Shown: one piece after another, positions 41,091 through 50,765 of the stretch | Numbering within the stretch: the first letter of the stretch is position 1 | How the letters are laid out: each line of letters opens with the position of its first letter | Assembly: GCF_022317005.1 (NCBI RefSeq) | Contig: NZ_CP081005.1 | Span: 124,001-188,000 of the forward strand | Direction: 5' to 3' | Length of the DNA: 64,000 nt | DNA from: Mycobacterium sp. IDR2000157661 | GTDB taxonomy: Bacteria; Actinomycetota; Actinomycetes; Mycobacteriales; Mycobacteriaceae | Translations under genes and position numbers: made by a program | The notes under the pieces: model-generated | The model's database searches: none | What the model saw: the letters and a program-made list of their open reading frames with translations, nothing else | Told to the model about the DNA's origin: nothing

Positions 41091-42122
41091 CTATGCCGAT
41101 GGGTCGATCAGTATCTTTACGTGTGCATCGCGGTTGACGCGCAATTCCTCGAAGCCCTGACTGATCACGGCATCCAACGGGATCTCGTCGGTGATGAGTT
41201 CACCGAGGCTGATCGCCCCCGTAGCTAGTAAGTCAAGAATCGCCGGGACCTGCCTTTGCGCTTCGTAACAAAATGAGAAGCCAATATCTGCTTCGCGCAT
41301 GATGCTTCGATTGATGTCGATACCAGCCGGAGCCTCCCAAATCGCCACGACCATCAATCGACCGCGGGGGCGCAGCACGCCCAACGCCGCATCAAGCGCG
41401 GGTTGTACGCCGGCAGCGTCGAAGGAGATGTCGACGCCGTTTCCGTTCGTCAACGTCCGAACCACCTCAACTGCATCCTCAGCCAGAGGATCGATTACGC
41501 GCGTAGCCCCGACCCGGTGAGCCGCAACGCGGCGCGTCGCCGAAACCTCACTGACGATGACCTGAGTCGCACCTTGGGCAAGTGAGAACTGCACCAGGGC
41601 GAGGCCGATCGGGCCAGCGCCGGCGATGAAGACGGTCCCACCCGCTGCCAACCCGCTACGGCGGACAGCGTGGTACGCCGACGCGATCGGTTCAACGACG
41701 GCAGCCTCGGCGAGACTGATCTCATCCGGGATGCGAAACAACGCCTTCGTCGGCAACGACGCGTAGCGGGCAAGTGCTCCGTTGACAGCGAAGCCGATGA
41801 AACCGACTGTTCCGCAGAGTGCTTCAGCGCCCTGTTTGCAGAAGCCGCATTCACCGCAGCCGAAAACGCCGACGCCGCAGACTCGGTCACCTTCGGTGAA
41901 CTCGCGCACGCCGGGCCCCACGCCGACCACCGTCCCGGAATATTCGTGGCCAATGACGACCCCTGGCGCAGCATGCATCGGACCGGCGATATACTCATGC
42001 AGGTCTGTGCCGCAGATCCCCGCTCGGGCCACCTCGATGACCACTTCGCCCGCACGTGGACTCGGGTCGGGAAGCTCTTCAATCCGCACGTCTTCGCGGC
42101 CGTGATAAATAGCTGCGCGCAC
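41091..42122 (-). CDS. Zinc-dependent medium-chain alcohol dehydrogenase
   Basis: 343 aa. Catalytic Zn ligands C37 (AGICGTD), H59 and E60 (IGHEYSG). Structural Zn Cys 89, 92, 95 and 103 (CGECGFCKQGAEALC). NAD fold FIAGAGPIGLALVQFSLAQGA. This is the butanediol/sorbitol dehydrogenase-like branch. At the head of the CoA-transferase/thiolase operon it probably oxidises a side-chain alcohol or a beta-hydroxy intermediate. GTG start. Confidence 0.85.
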   Translation of the reverse strand: MRAAIYHGREDVRIEELPDPSPRAGEVVIEVARAGICGTDLHEYIAGPMHAAPGVVIGHEYSGTVVGVGPGVREFTEGDRVCGVGVFGCGECGFCKQGAEALCGTVGFIGFAVNGALARYASLPTKALFRIPDEISLAEAAVVEPIASAYHAVRRSGLAAGGTVFIAGAGPIGLALVQFSLAQGATQVIVSEVSATRRVAAHRVGATRVIDPLAEDAVEVVRTLTNGNGVDISFDAAGVQPALDAALGVLRPRGRLMVVAIWEAPAGIDINRSIMREADIGFSFCYEAQRQVPAILDLLATGAISLGELITDEIPLDAVISQGFEELRVNRDAHVKILIDPSA

Positions 42123-42228
42123 CTACCGGCCTACCTTAAGGACAGACCCAAATTCGCTCGGCCACAACGTTCGTGGGCCGGAGTTTCGGCGGAGGCGCCG
42201 CCGTAATGATGTCAAGCTCACCGGCACC

Positions 42229-42771
42229 TTAGATCCAGAATGACAGGTTGTGCGTGGGCAACGTGGTGTGATCCAGCAGGATCTCGCGCTGGACCAGTTT
42301 CAAACCCGTCTCGTCGCGACGAATAATGTCTCGGCGCTCGGCAGCGACTGTCTCCGCCTTAGGCTCGTCCGCGCGCGTGCGCACCAGCAACGCATTCGAC
42401 GTCACACGGTACTCATCGCCGTCCTCACCAGACCTGACCCTGACATTGGTGATGAAGTGCCGGATCCGCGACGGAGGATCCTCAGCCCAATCCGACGACG
42501 TTCGGTGCCGCTGAATACGCATCTGCAGACTCGTGTAGTTATCACTCAGGTGCATAGAGCGCTCAGAGAACCCCGGGCCACCTGCTCTGCGAAGCGTCTG
42601 ACGGACGCGCGCGAAATAGTGCACATCCGGTGCCAGCAATTCCAGCCACTCTTCGAACTCATCGCGATCCAACAGATCGGCCTCGTCGAAAAGGAAGTCT
42701 TCGATTTCCTCGCGCACGTCGCGCGAAACCCTCGCAGCCTTAGGTGGATCCTGCGGCACCGTTGTCGTCAT
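42229..42771 (-). CDS. Ring-hydroxylating dioxygenase beta subunit (RHD-4)
   Basis: 180 aa; the ATG overlaps the alpha stop by 4 nt. EIEDFLFDEADLLDRDEFEEWLELLAPDVHYFARV, WAEDPPSRIRHFITNVRV and LVQREILLDHTTLPTHNLSFWI parallel the RHD-1 beta subunit closely, including the WAEDPPSRIRH block, so RHD-1 and RHD-4 are paralogous systems. The region downstream (42123-42228) holds no gene. Confidence 0.9.
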   Translation of the reverse strand: MTTTVPQDPPKAARVSRDVREEIEDFLFDEADLLDRDEFEEWLELLAPDVHYFARVRQTLRRAGGPGFSERSMHLSDNYTSLQMRIQRHRTSSDWAEDPPSRIRHFITNVRVRSGEDGDEYRVTSNALLVRTRADEPKAETVAAERRDIIRRDETGLKLVQREILLDHTTLPTHNLSFWI

Positions 42772-44102
42772 ACGTTCTCATCCCTTCTCGGTGTGGCCAG
42801 ATAGTCGAAGTACTGCTTCCAGTACTCGCGCTGATTCTGTTCGGCGTAGCCACTGGCCAACGGTCGTCCCGGGCCCAGCCACGTTGGATCAGGAGCCAGA
42901 TTGTCCAGTCCCATCTCCAGGTTCAGCTCCACACCACCAGCCAACTCGCCGCGTGTTCCCTTGGTAATAGCCTGGAATATCTCGGCGTCATCCTGCTCGA
43001 AGACACCCCCGACCCCGAACGTCCGAACATAAGTCTCAAACGACTGCTGCTTGAACTCTTCGGGCGCGTTGCGCTCCACGAAGAACCACGACCACACCTC
43101 CATACGAGCTGCGTCCAAGGGACGCCATTGCCGCAAGGTCAGAATGGGCACCGGCATAGACTGCCCGTCCTTGGCGATGAAGGCGTTCAAGAAGGACAAG
43201 TTCGGGAACACATTGCCATGAATGAACATCGTCCGTTTCAGCATCTCGCCATGGACGTCATCGCCATAACCCTCGCTGAGACCGGAGACGATTTCCTCCG
43301 GATAGCCCATGTACGGCGGTGCGGGTATGCCGGGTGGTGCGCCTAAAACGCCCGCCCCGTGCCCGCCCGATAGGCTGACGTGGGCCGGCGAAACGGCCAC
43401 ATTATCGGGCGGTAACAACCCCAGCTCACACATCGAACGGTGCGTCATGACCGTGTGATAGCCGTCCCCAACAAAGTTGTCGGCGCCGGTCTTCCAGTTC
43501 GCGTCAATCACCCAACGCTGCGGGGCACCCCACGCCTCAAGGCCGGCCGGGCTCTTCTTCATCATCAAGTCGAGATACCAGCGCATGTCCCCGAGGTACT
43601 CATCCAGTCCCGGCGCCTCATCCGACACACACCCGAAGACAAGGCCCGCGTACGAGTCCAGCATCGGCAGAGCGCGCAACCCTAGCCGACTCTTGTCGAA
43701 CGCAGCACCGTACACTGCCTGCTGCGCAGGTATCGCGATGAGATCACCGTTGTTTCGATAGGTCCAACCGTGGTACGGACACTGGAACGCCGACTCATTC
43801 CCAGACTCGGTTCGGCAAAGCAGCGTGCCGCGGTGCCGACACGAGTTCGACATCGCCCGAATCGTCATATCCTGCTGCCGCGCGACAATAATTGAGTTGT
43901 CAGCGATGTAGCGCACTACATAGTCACCCGCATTGGGGATCTCGTCTTCGTGGCAGAGAAACTGCCAGGTCCTACCAAATACTCGCTTCAATTCAAGCTC
44001 GTAAAGCGCTGCATTAGCGATGAGAGACGCAGGGAGGCGACCCTTTAGGATGGAGCCGCGCGCATTCTCTAATGTTCGCATTGTCGTCGCATCAGGCGCC
44101 AT
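42768..44102 (-). CDS. Ring-hydroxylating dioxygenase alpha subunit (RHD-4)
   Basis: 444 aa from ATG 44100-44102, chosen because its N-terminus then aligns with RHD-1 (both have KGRLPA(S/G)L 20-23 residues in) and GGTGG lies 5 nt upstream; ATG 44157-44159 is the alternative. Rieske C88-x-H90, C108-x2-H111. Iron site H216 and H221 (DNFVGDGYHTVMTH). FIHGNVFPNLSFLN and FEQDDAEIF also match RHD-1. A separate operon from the ADH genes by strand spacing. Likely acts on a substrate related to that of RHD-1. Confidence 0.9.
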   Translation of the reverse strand: MAPDATTMRTLENARGSILKGRLPASLIANAALYELELKRVFGRTWQFLCHEDEIPNAGDYVVRYIADNSIIVARQQDMTIRAMSNSCRHRGTLLCRTESGNESAFQCPYHGWTYRNNGDLIAIPAQQAVYGAAFDKSRLGLRALPMLDSYAGLVFGCVSDEAPGLDEYLGDMRWYLDLMMKKSPAGLEAWGAPQRWVIDANWKTGADNFVGDGYHTVMTHRSMCELGLLPPDNVAVSPAHVSLSGGHGAGVLGAPPGIPAPPYMGYPEEIVSGLSEGYGDDVHGEMLKRTMFIHGNVFPNLSFLNAFIAKDGQSMPVPILTLRQWRPLDAARMEVWSWFFVERNAPEEFKQQSFETYVRTFGVGGVFEQDDAEIFQAITKGTRGELAGGVELNLEMGLDNLAPDPTWLGPGRPLASGYAEQNQREYWKQYFDYLATPRRDENV

Positions 44103-44443
44103 CGAATCCACCGGGCGCACCTTCCTATCGATTTGTGCCCGTAGAATGTGAGCACTCATGTGGGCTACACCACACGGAAGCTTACATAGGATGACAACTG
44201 TTTGCAAGCTATTATTTAGGCCACCGCGGTAACGGCGGTATCAGCCGGCATCCCCTCGCAGACCGACGTCTGCCACCCAGGACTCCAACCGAACAGAGTT
44301 CTTCTCGACACTCGCGGCCCTTGGTCCACCAATCCCGCCATCTGACCCGACTTCTGCAGTACCCCACAGCGACCCTGGCAAGTTGCAGGTTCGCTAGGCC
44401 GGACTGAGAGTCGTTCGTTGAGCGATCCGGCCGCGGCTTTCAT
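44103..44443. other. Intergenic stretch upstream of RHD-4
   Basis: Contains the RHD-4 leader and an AT-rich segment (44180-44220, with CTGTTTGCAAGCTATTATTT) that could be its promoter. No gene recognised; a 75-codon minus frame (44216-44443) looks random. Confidence 0.4.
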
Positions 44444-44872
44444 TCAGTGTTTGGCGGCGGCGCTGACTCTTGCTATCGCATCGCGCAGCGCCCTCAGTTC
44501 ATTACCCTCAAGTGCCGCAAGCGCTTCGGGAGCCGGGTCGTCGACCGCATTGATGGTGGCCACCATCGACCAGCCGGCGTCGGTCAGTGATACCACTTTG
44601 TACCGCCGGTTGGTGGGAATAGTCTGACGCATGACTAGGCCGCGGTCCTCCAGATCGTTGACGGCCACCGTGGCCGCCGGGGGATCGATTGTCACGGCGT
44701 GCGCGACCTCTTTGACGGTCATCGACCCGCGGGACAGCCGGAGCAGTATCCGGATGCGACTGAAAGGTAGGCCCGTCTGGTCGACGGTCGCTCGCCTCCA
44801 ACTGTCGCGGTTGTCGGTGACCAGTGCGGTCATCGCGCGCCAGACCTCGTCCGCTTCCGGATTACGCGACAT
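44444..44872 (-). CDS. MarR-family transcriptional regulator
   Basis: 142 aa. HTH FSRIRILLRLSRGSMTVKEVAHAVTIDPPAATVAVNDLEDRGLVMRQTIPTNRRYKVVSLTDAGW with the wing NRR. It overlaps the exporter gene by 11 nt, so both are co-transcribed. The standard pairing is a ligand-responsive repressor and the efflux pump it controls. It differs from the MarR at 32451. Confidence 0.82.
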   Translation of the reverse strand: MSRNPEADEVWRAMTALVTDNRDSWRRATVDQTGLPFSRIRILLRLSRGSMTVKEVAHAVTIDPPAATVAVNDLEDRGLVMRQTIPTNRRYKVVSLTDAGWSMVATINAVDDPAPEALAALEGNELRALRDAIARVSAAAKH

Positions 44873-46322
44873 CGGCAGCCTCCCGTCGCGGATCGGTTCC
44901 TGCGATCAGCGGCGCCAGATGCTCTGCTGAGCGCAGCGCGCGCTTCGACGTCGAGTAGACACCGAGCGTGAAGATCAGCACACCTACTCCAGCGAACACT
45001 AGCCATAGGGGCTGGGCGGAGACCGCGAAATCGACGTTGGTGTCGCCCAATGCCGCACCAGCGACCGGGCCGCATATGGCCACACCGATGGCGACGCCCA
45101 CCTGTCGGCTCGTGGATGTGATAGCCGCCGCCGCACCGGCGCGATCGGTCGGCATACCACTGACGGCCGCGGTTGTGACCGGTGCGTTCACCATCGAAGT
45201 ACCGACGCCGAAAACCGCAAAGGCGACCAGCATTCGCCATTGCGGGGTAGCGTCGCTCATCTGCGCGAGCATGAGAGTCGCGGCGACGATCAATGCGCCG
45301 GCGATCATCAGCGACGGTCTGGCACCAAATCGCCCCACCAGCCGGCCAGACAAGGGCGAGAAGATGAATGCGCCGACGGCCACGGGCAGAAACATCAGCC
45401 CGGTGTTCACCGCTGAAAGCCCGCGCTGCCCTTGCAAATAGATTGACATCATGAACAGGAACGCGCCCCATGCAGCGAATGCGCACACCGCGATGGCCGT
45501 CGCCGAAGCAAACGGGATGCTGCGGAAGAATCGGAGCTCGACGAACGGGTCGAGGCGGCGTGACTCGTAGCGCAGGAATGTCGCGAAGGCCAGCGCTGCG
45601 AGGCAACAGCTAACGACGACGCGGGTGTCGGTCCAGCCCATCCCTGGCCCTTCGATGAGCACGAACACCAGTCCGAACAGGAAGGCCATGCCCAGGACCA
45701 AGCCGATCAGGTCGACGTGGCGCATGGTGACCGACTTGGATTCGGGAACGAAGATCGCGGTCAACAGCACCGCTAGCGCGCAGATCGGCACGTTGATCCA
45801 GAACACTGCTCGCCAGTCAACATACTCGAGAAGTATTCCGCCCATGATCGGACCCAAGGCCATCGAGATGCCTACGACGCCCCCCCATATGCCGATGACG
45901 CGCGCGCGCTCCACTCTGCCGGTGAACACCTGCGTGACGATCGACAACCCAGCAGGAGTGAGCATCGAACCGCCGATCGCCTGCAGGAAGCGGGCGCCGA
46001 TCAGCGTTTCGACGTTGGGAGCCACGCTGCACAGTAGGGAGGCCGACGCAAAGATTGTCAACCCGATCTGCAACGTACGCCGCCGACCGAATCGGTCGGC
46101 CATGGCACCCGAGAGCAGCAATAGCGAGGCCACCATCAAGGTGTAGATGTCAATGACCCACTGCATTTGCGAAGGCGACGCCGAAAGGTCGGCGCGGATG
46201 CTCGGGATTGCAACGTTGGCGATGGTCACGTCGATCGACACAATGAGCACGCTCAGGCAGCAGGACGCCAGGACGAAGGCCTTGTGCCGGCGGCTCAGTC
46301 GTTCGACAACAGTTTCATTCAC
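44862..46322 (-). CDS. DHA2-type 14-TM MFS drug/aromatic exporter
   Basis: 486 aa, GTG start. Motif A-like GAMADRFGRRRTLQIGL, motif C-like GIWGGVVGISMALGPIMGGILLEYVDWRAVFWINVPI, D in SIDVTIANVAIPSI (TM1), and SIYLQGQRGLSAVNTGLMFLPVAV in the second half: EmrB/QacA family. About 14 hydrophobic segments can be counted. It probably exports toxic aromatic intermediates or other amphiphiles. Co-transcribed with the downstream MarR gene. Confidence 0.85.
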   Translation of the reverse strand: MNETVVERLSRRHKAFVLASCCLSVLIVSIDVTIANVAIPSIRADLSASPSQMQWVIDIYTLMVASLLLLSGAMADRFGRRRTLQIGLTIFASASLLCSVAPNVETLIGARFLQAIGGSMLTPAGLSIVTQVFTGRVERARVIGIWGGVVGISMALGPIMGGILLEYVDWRAVFWINVPICALAVLLTAIFVPESKSVTMRHVDLIGLVLGMAFLFGLVFVLIEGPGMGWTDTRVVVSCCLAALAFATFLRYESRRLDPFVELRFFRSIPFASATAIAVCAFAAWGAFLFMMSIYLQGQRGLSAVNTGLMFLPVAVGAFIFSPLSGRLVGRFGARPSLMIAGALIVAATLMLAQMSDATPQWRMLVAFAVFGVGTSMVNAPVTTAAVSGMPTDRAGAAAAITSTSRQVGVAIGVAICGPVAGAALGDTNVDFAVSAQPLWLVFAGVGVLIFTLGVYSTSKRALRSAEHLAPLIAGTDPRREAADVA

Positions 46323-46636
46323 ACAACTATTTTGAAACTACAACTGATGCTAGCGCAAGTCGGCGTGTACCAGTCGATTGCGTGCTGCCCGACCCGACGC
46401 CGGACATAGCCGCCGCCGCGGGCATCGGAGGGGTTCCGGGGGAACAGCCGCGTGTCACATACCCGCAACGGAGCGGTGCCGTGTCCCGAGTCGATTTTCT
46501 AATCGGTCGCTTATCGTCTGGGGCGCCGATGCACGGCCGACTGACGCCCTACGTCAAATAGCAGTCCTCCCACAGGATTTCGACTGCGAGAAAGGTCACC
46601 GTCCGCTGTAGGCGCCTTCCAGCGCATCGACGCAGT
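46323..46636. other. Intergenic stretch between exporter and aldehyde dehydrogenase
   Basis: 314 bp with no gene recognised. Just before the exporter start are repeats of AACTA (46323-46343: CAACTA, AAACTA, CAACTG) that might be a regulator site. Nothing else seen. Confidence 0.4.
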
Positions 46637-48097
46637 TCAGTCCAAGGTGACGGTTACTGCCTTGACTTGGGTGTAGGACAGCAGTTCCTCCGTGGACTCT
46701 TCGGATCCAACACCTGACGATTTCCGACCGCCGAAGGGCAACCCCCAGTAGTGGCGTGCACTGCCGTTTATCCAGACGTAGCCAGCATCAAGTCCCGCAG
46801 CCATGCGGTGGGCTTGGCTTACGTCGTTGGTCCACACCGCGGCGGTCAACCCGAACTCGACGCTGTTGGCAACTTCGACAGCCTCGGCTTCGTCACGGAC
46901 GGTCAGCACCGAAAGAACGGGCCCGAAGATCTCGTCGCGGGCGACATCGGCTTGTGGTGCCACTCCAGCCAATACGGTCGGGGCGACATACCAGCCTTTG
47001 CTACCAACACCCTGCGCGCGTCCTCCACCGGTAAGTACGCTGGCGCCGCCCGCCCGTCCTGACTCGATGGCCCGCAACGACTTTGAGTATTGCGCTTGGT
47101 CGATGACGGGTCCCATGTCCGTGCCGTCAACGAGCGGGTCGCCTACCTTGATGGCAGCGACCTGATCGACGACCAGATCAATCACCTCGTCAGCGATCGC
47201 TTCGTGCAGCAGCAGTCTGCTTGTTGATCCGCATGATTGGCCCGCTGTGGTGGTGAAGTTCATCCCTACCACGGCGCTTTTGGCAGCCGCCTCGAGGTCG
47301 GCGTCGGGCATGACGATCATCGGGTTCTTGCCGCCGAGTTCCAGCGTGACGTATTTGACGCCGTGCTCGGCCGCCAAGCGCTGGATATGTCGGCCCGTGC
47401 CCGGGGAGCCGATGAAGCCGATCCGCCGGACTAGTGGATGGGCAACCAACGCGGCGCCGGCAGTTGCCCCGTGCCCGGTTACCACCCCGAATAGGCCTTC
47501 GGGCAGGACCTCCCTGGCCAGCTCGGCGAGCCGGATGGCCGACAACGGTGTTTGATCGGGAGCTTTGAGCACCACGGCGTTCCCCGCCATCAGCGGAGCG
47601 GCGATCTTGGATCCTGCAAATAGGACGGGATGATTGAAGGGGACGATTCGAGCGACTACGCCGTAGGGCTGCTGCAGCGTGTAGTGAAGGTTCGCCGAGA
47701 GCGGGATAGTCCGTCCGCCGAGGTCGAGCGCGTCGTCTGCCATCAGCTCGAGCACGTCGGCCGCCCAAGTGACGTCGTCGCGCATCGCAGGCAGTGGAAA
47801 GCCGCCGTCAATTGCGTCGAGCAGCGCGAGTTCTTCAGAGTGATCGCGCATGAGTGTCGCCAAAGCCCGCAGCGCGGTGCCGCGCTGGCGAGGCGTCCGC
47901 AGCGCCCAATCGCGTTGAGCGGCATGTGCAGTCGCCACCACCCTGTCGACATCCTCACTGCTGCAGTCGGGCACCTGGGTCAGCACGTCGCCGGTACACG
48001 GATCCTCCACGTCGTAGACGCTTTGGCCCTGCAAAGTTGCGACACCTAGCGGGAGCGTCCACGTTCTCATGACTGCACTCCGTGGGTCGTCTACCAC
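46637..48097 (-). CDS. NAD(P)-dependent aldehyde dehydrogenase
   Basis: 486 aa from GTG 48095-48097, set by AAGGAGG 6 nt upstream. N154 (PFNHP), E253 (TLELGGKNP), C289 (TAGQSCGST) and a C-terminal LPFGGRKSSGVG complete the active site and dimer tail, unlike the remnant at 7 kb. Typical size. Acts on an aromatic or aliphatic aldehyde; substrate not inferable. A degenerate CTGT-type site (minus-strand CTGTATTGCGG, 48164-48174) lies about 70 bp upstream. Confidence 0.88.
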   Translation of the reverse strand: MVDDPRSAVMRTWTLPLGVATLQGQSVYDVEDPCTGDVLTQVPDCSSEDVDRVVATAHAAQRDWALRTPRQRGTALRALATLMRDHSEELALLDAIDGGFPLPAMRDDVTWAADVLELMADDALDLGGRTIPLSANLHYTLQQPYGVVARIVPFNHPVLFAGSKIAAPLMAGNAVVLKAPDQTPLSAIRLAELAREVLPEGLFGVVTGHGATAGAALVAHPLVRRIGFIGSPGTGRHIQRLAAEHGVKYVTLELGGKNPMIVMPDADLEAAAKSAVVGMNFTTTAGQSCGSTSRLLLHEAIADEVIDLVVDQVAAIKVGDPLVDGTDMGPVIDQAQYSKSLRAIESGRAGGASVLTGGGRAQGVGSKGWYVAPTVLAGVAPQADVARDEIFGPVLSVLTVRDEAEAVEVANSVEFGLTAAVWTNDVSQAHRMAAGLDAGYVWINGSARHYWGLPFGGRKSSGVGSEESTEELLSYTQVKAVTVTLD

Positions 48098-48232
48098 TCA
48101 TCGCCTCCTTGATAGTTGACACGTGCTTGTCAGCGGGCATCCTCTTGCTAGCAGATAATATCTCCGCAATACAGAAAGTTTAGCTCATCGAAAGCGTGCT
48201 CCCAAAGCTTCGTTGCCTGCCGGCTGGCCGCA

Positions 48233-49375
48233 TCACCGCACGGATTCGAAGAATGCGCGGATGTCGTCGACGAAGAGCCTCGGTTGTTCCAAAGCGGCGA
48301 AGTGCCCGCCGCGCGGCATGGTCGTCCAATGGGTGATGTTGTAGATCGGTTCGCACCAACTTCGCGGTGCGCGCAGGACCTCCTTGGGGAAGGCAGCAAT
48401 ACCAGTGGGCAATTCCACACGAGTTGTCGCGTCCAGGGTCTTGAAGCTCTCCCAGTACAACCGGGCCGAGGAGGAGCCACTATTGGTAGCCCAGTACATC
48501 ATGACGTTGTCGAGGAGCTCATCGCGGCTGAGCACGTTCTCGGGATGGCCGTCGCAGTCCATCCACGCTGCGAATTTCTCGACGATCCAGGCCATCTGGC
48601 CGACCGGCGAATCGGCCAGTCCGTAGCCGACGGTCTGAGGCCGGGTGGACTGCTGCTCGGAATAGCCTGTCTCCCAACGCTGATAAGTCGTCAGGGCGGC
48701 CAGGGCCAGCTGTTCTTCCTCGGTCGGATCGGTGATGCCACCCGCTGGAGGGTAAGCGATCGGCATGTTCAGATGGATGGCGGCGCAGTGGCCGCGGTTG
48801 CGGCCCATTTGTGTGGTGATCGCTGCGCCCCAGTCGCCGCCTTGGGCGCCGTAGCGCTGGTAGCCAAGGCGCAGCATGAGCGTCTCCCAGGCCTGCGCGA
48901 TCTTCCCGACACCCCAGCCGGCGTTGGTCGGCTTGCCGGAGAAGCCGTAGCCCGGAAGCGCCGGGCACACCACGTGGAAGGCGTCCTCGGCCCGTCCCCC
49001 GTGGGCAGTCGGGTTGGTCAGCGGCTCGATCACGTTGTGAAACTCCACGATCGAGCCGGGCCAGCCGTGGGTGATCACCAGCGGAAAAGCCTCTTGGTGC
49101 GGAGATCGCTGGTGGATGAAATGGATGTCCACGCCGTCGATTTCGACGACGAACTGATCGAATCGGTTGAGGGCGGCTTCACGGGACCGCCAGTCGTATC
49201 CGTCGGCCCAATAGGCGGCCAGTTCGCGGGTGTACCCGAGCGGGATGCCCTGGGTCCAGTCCGGTACACATTCGGCTTCCGGCCAACGGGTCCGCGAAAG
49301 ACGCGTTCGTAGATCGTCGAGAACGTCATCGGCGACGTGGATGCAAAATGGTCTCACTGCGCGCAGGGCACTCAA
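48233..49375 (-). CDS. Epoxide hydrolase (alpha/beta-hydrolase with EHN domain)
   Basis: 380 aa from TTG 49373-49375, which fits AGGAG 5 nt upstream; the GTG two codons earlier would overlap the SD. The N-terminal ~100 residues are the epoxide hydrolase N domain (DDLRTRLSRTRWPEAE...DWRSREAALNRFDQF). Core: oxyanion HGWPGS, nucleophile Asp in QGGDWGAAIT (about 181), and the His of GGHFAALEQP. Opens an epoxide to a diol, useful for detoxifying arene or alkene oxides in this locus. It follows the mce operon by about 70 bp on the same strand and might be its last gene. Confidence 0.87.
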   Translation of the reverse strand: MSALRAVRPFCIHVADDVLDDLRTRLSRTRWPEAECVPDWTQGIPLGYTRELAAYWADGYDWRSREAALNRFDQFVVEIDGVDIHFIHQRSPHQEAFPLVITHGWPGSIVEFHNVIEPLTNPTAHGGRAEDAFHVVCPALPGYGFSGKPTNAGWGVGKIAQAWETLMLRLGYQRYGAQGGDWGAAITTQMGRNRGHCAAIHLNMPIAYPPAGGITDPTEEEQLALAALTTYQRWETGYSEQQSTRPQTVGYGLADSPVGQMAWIVEKFAAWMDCDGHPENVLSRDELLDNVMMYWATNSGSSSARLYWESFKTLDATTRVELPTGIAAFPKEVLRAPRSWCEPIYNITHWTTMPRGGHFAALEQPRLFVDDIRAFFESVR

Positions 49376-49444
49376 GGTCACTCCTCACACGCTGCTATCG
49401 GCGGACTCGGGGGCCACCAGCCGACCTTGAAGTTGGGATGGTGC

Positions 49445-50104
49445 TCATTTCGGCTCGAAACCCGATATCAACCAGTGGGATCCGACCTTGTCGAGGCTGA
49501 CCTGGACTACGGAGTCGGTCTCTGTCGGCGCGTCTTTGCCCACAGTGGTGGTTTGGTCGACGAACACCATGACGATGGCACGGTTCTTGCTTACGGAGAC
49601 GGAGGCGGCGGCTGACACCCTGGCGGTGGCTGAGATTCGTTGCTGCTGCGCCCCAGGAATCACGACATCCTCAGTCAACGATGTGTATGAACCGCGAAAT
49701 GGTCCCGTCAGTCGATCCCGCGCAGCCTTCAATTTCTCGGCTGCCGTTTCGGGTGTGTAGGACAGCATCGCGACCGTAGCTTCGGTGGCGACCTGAACGG
49801 TTTCAACGCGGGCGCGATCCTCGTCACCGGCGGTCCCTTCTTGATACTTGAAGTAGGCCGCGCCCAGCGCGAGCAAGAACGCGATAGAGGGCAAGAGCCA
49901 GAATCCAAGCATCCGCACGAAAGTGCCGCGACGATTGTCTGTCGAGGCAATATCATTGCGGTCCAAGCATTCTGGCGCTACGGCGGCCTCGCATCCCGAC
50001 GCGCTGTTCGATGTTTTCTCGGGTGTTGGTGGTTGGTCGTCGGCTCCGGCGGAGTGGGCGGCGTCGCCGTCATCGGGCTCGACTTTCGCTGGTGAATTCC
50101 TCAT
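49445..50104 (-). CDS. Mce-associated membrane protein (Mam)
   Basis: 219 aa from ATG 50102-50104 (ATGA overlap with the previous gene). A cytoplasmic acidic N-terminus of ~60 residues is followed by one TM (MLGFWLLPSIAFLLALGAAYF, about residues 65-85) and an extracytoplasmic domain (TEATVAMLSYTPETAAEKLKAARDRLTGPFRGSYTSL, VFVDQTTTV) typical of Mam proteins that stabilise Mce complexes. It is the last mce-operon gene before the epoxide hydrolase. Confidence 0.85.
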   Translation of the reverse strand: MRNSPAKVEPDDGDAAHSAGADDQPPTPEKTSNSASGCEAAVAPECLDRNDIASTDNRRGTFVRMLGFWLLPSIAFLLALGAAYFKYQEGTAGDEDRARVETVQVATEATVAMLSYTPETAAEKLKAARDRLTGPFRGSYTSLTEDVVIPGAQQQRISATARVSAAASVSVSKNRAIVMVFVDQTTTVGKDAPTETDSVVQVSLDKVGSHWLISGFEPK

Positions 50105-50765
50105 ACCACGAACTCCACGTCGGCGACCTTCGCATCGTTGCCGACTTTCTGCACCGTGACGCGCATTCGCCATGACCGGGGTTCCTGTTCTGGCCCATCG
50201 CCGACAGTTGTCTTCACGCTCACCGCGACCAGCACCTGGGCCGTGTCACGGGAATGCGATTCCAAGCCGGCCTCGGTAATGGTGCCCACCGATTTGGACT
50301 TCACCTTGTTGACCACGTCGATGAACGGCTGTGACCGCTGGGAGAACTCGTCGTAGAACGTGCCGGTAGCCGAGTCGAGAATGCGCTTTACATCGACGTC
50401 GGCGTGCTGCCAGTCGATCGTGGTCAGATTCAGTGCGCCTTGCCGTCCGACCTGCACGAATAGCTGACGTTGTTCGGAGGCCTGATGCGCTTGGTGGGTC
50501 TGGAAGCCGAGCCAACTGGTCAGTGCGGCCATCGTCACGGCTGCTACCAATCCCATCACAAGCGCCAGTCGCTGCGGCGGCATTCGGTTGCGCCAGGCGC
50601 GAGAGGTGTCCCGCTGGTGTTTGCCGTCGACGACTTCGGGGTCCTTGCTGTCGGCGCCCGCACCACCAGCGCCCTTGTCGGCGCCGACGTCCAGGGTGTC
50701 ATCAGGGGCAGGCGAGCACAGTGTGGGATCGTCGCCGGGGGGTCGTCGGCGGTGTGAATGCTCAC
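50101..50765 (-). CDS. Mce-associated membrane protein, apparent one-base frameshift
   Basis: GTG at 50763-50765 overlaps the mceF stop (GTGA) and opens MSIHTADDPP, but the frame then leaves the family sequence. The frame that holds the acidic tail, the TM (LALVMGLVAAVTMAALTSWLGF) and the Mam domain (ALNLTTIDWQHADVDVKRILDSATGTFYDEF...) has no start of its own. Adding one C to the C6 run (G6 at 50737-50742) joins them into 221 codons. So either a miscall or a real frameshift. The type is kept as CDS because the rest of the gene is intact. Confidence 0.75.

Noticed and set aside
44216..44443. 75-codon minus-strand ORF between MarR and RHD-4
   Set aside because: No RBS, no family, lies in the promoter region of RHD-4.
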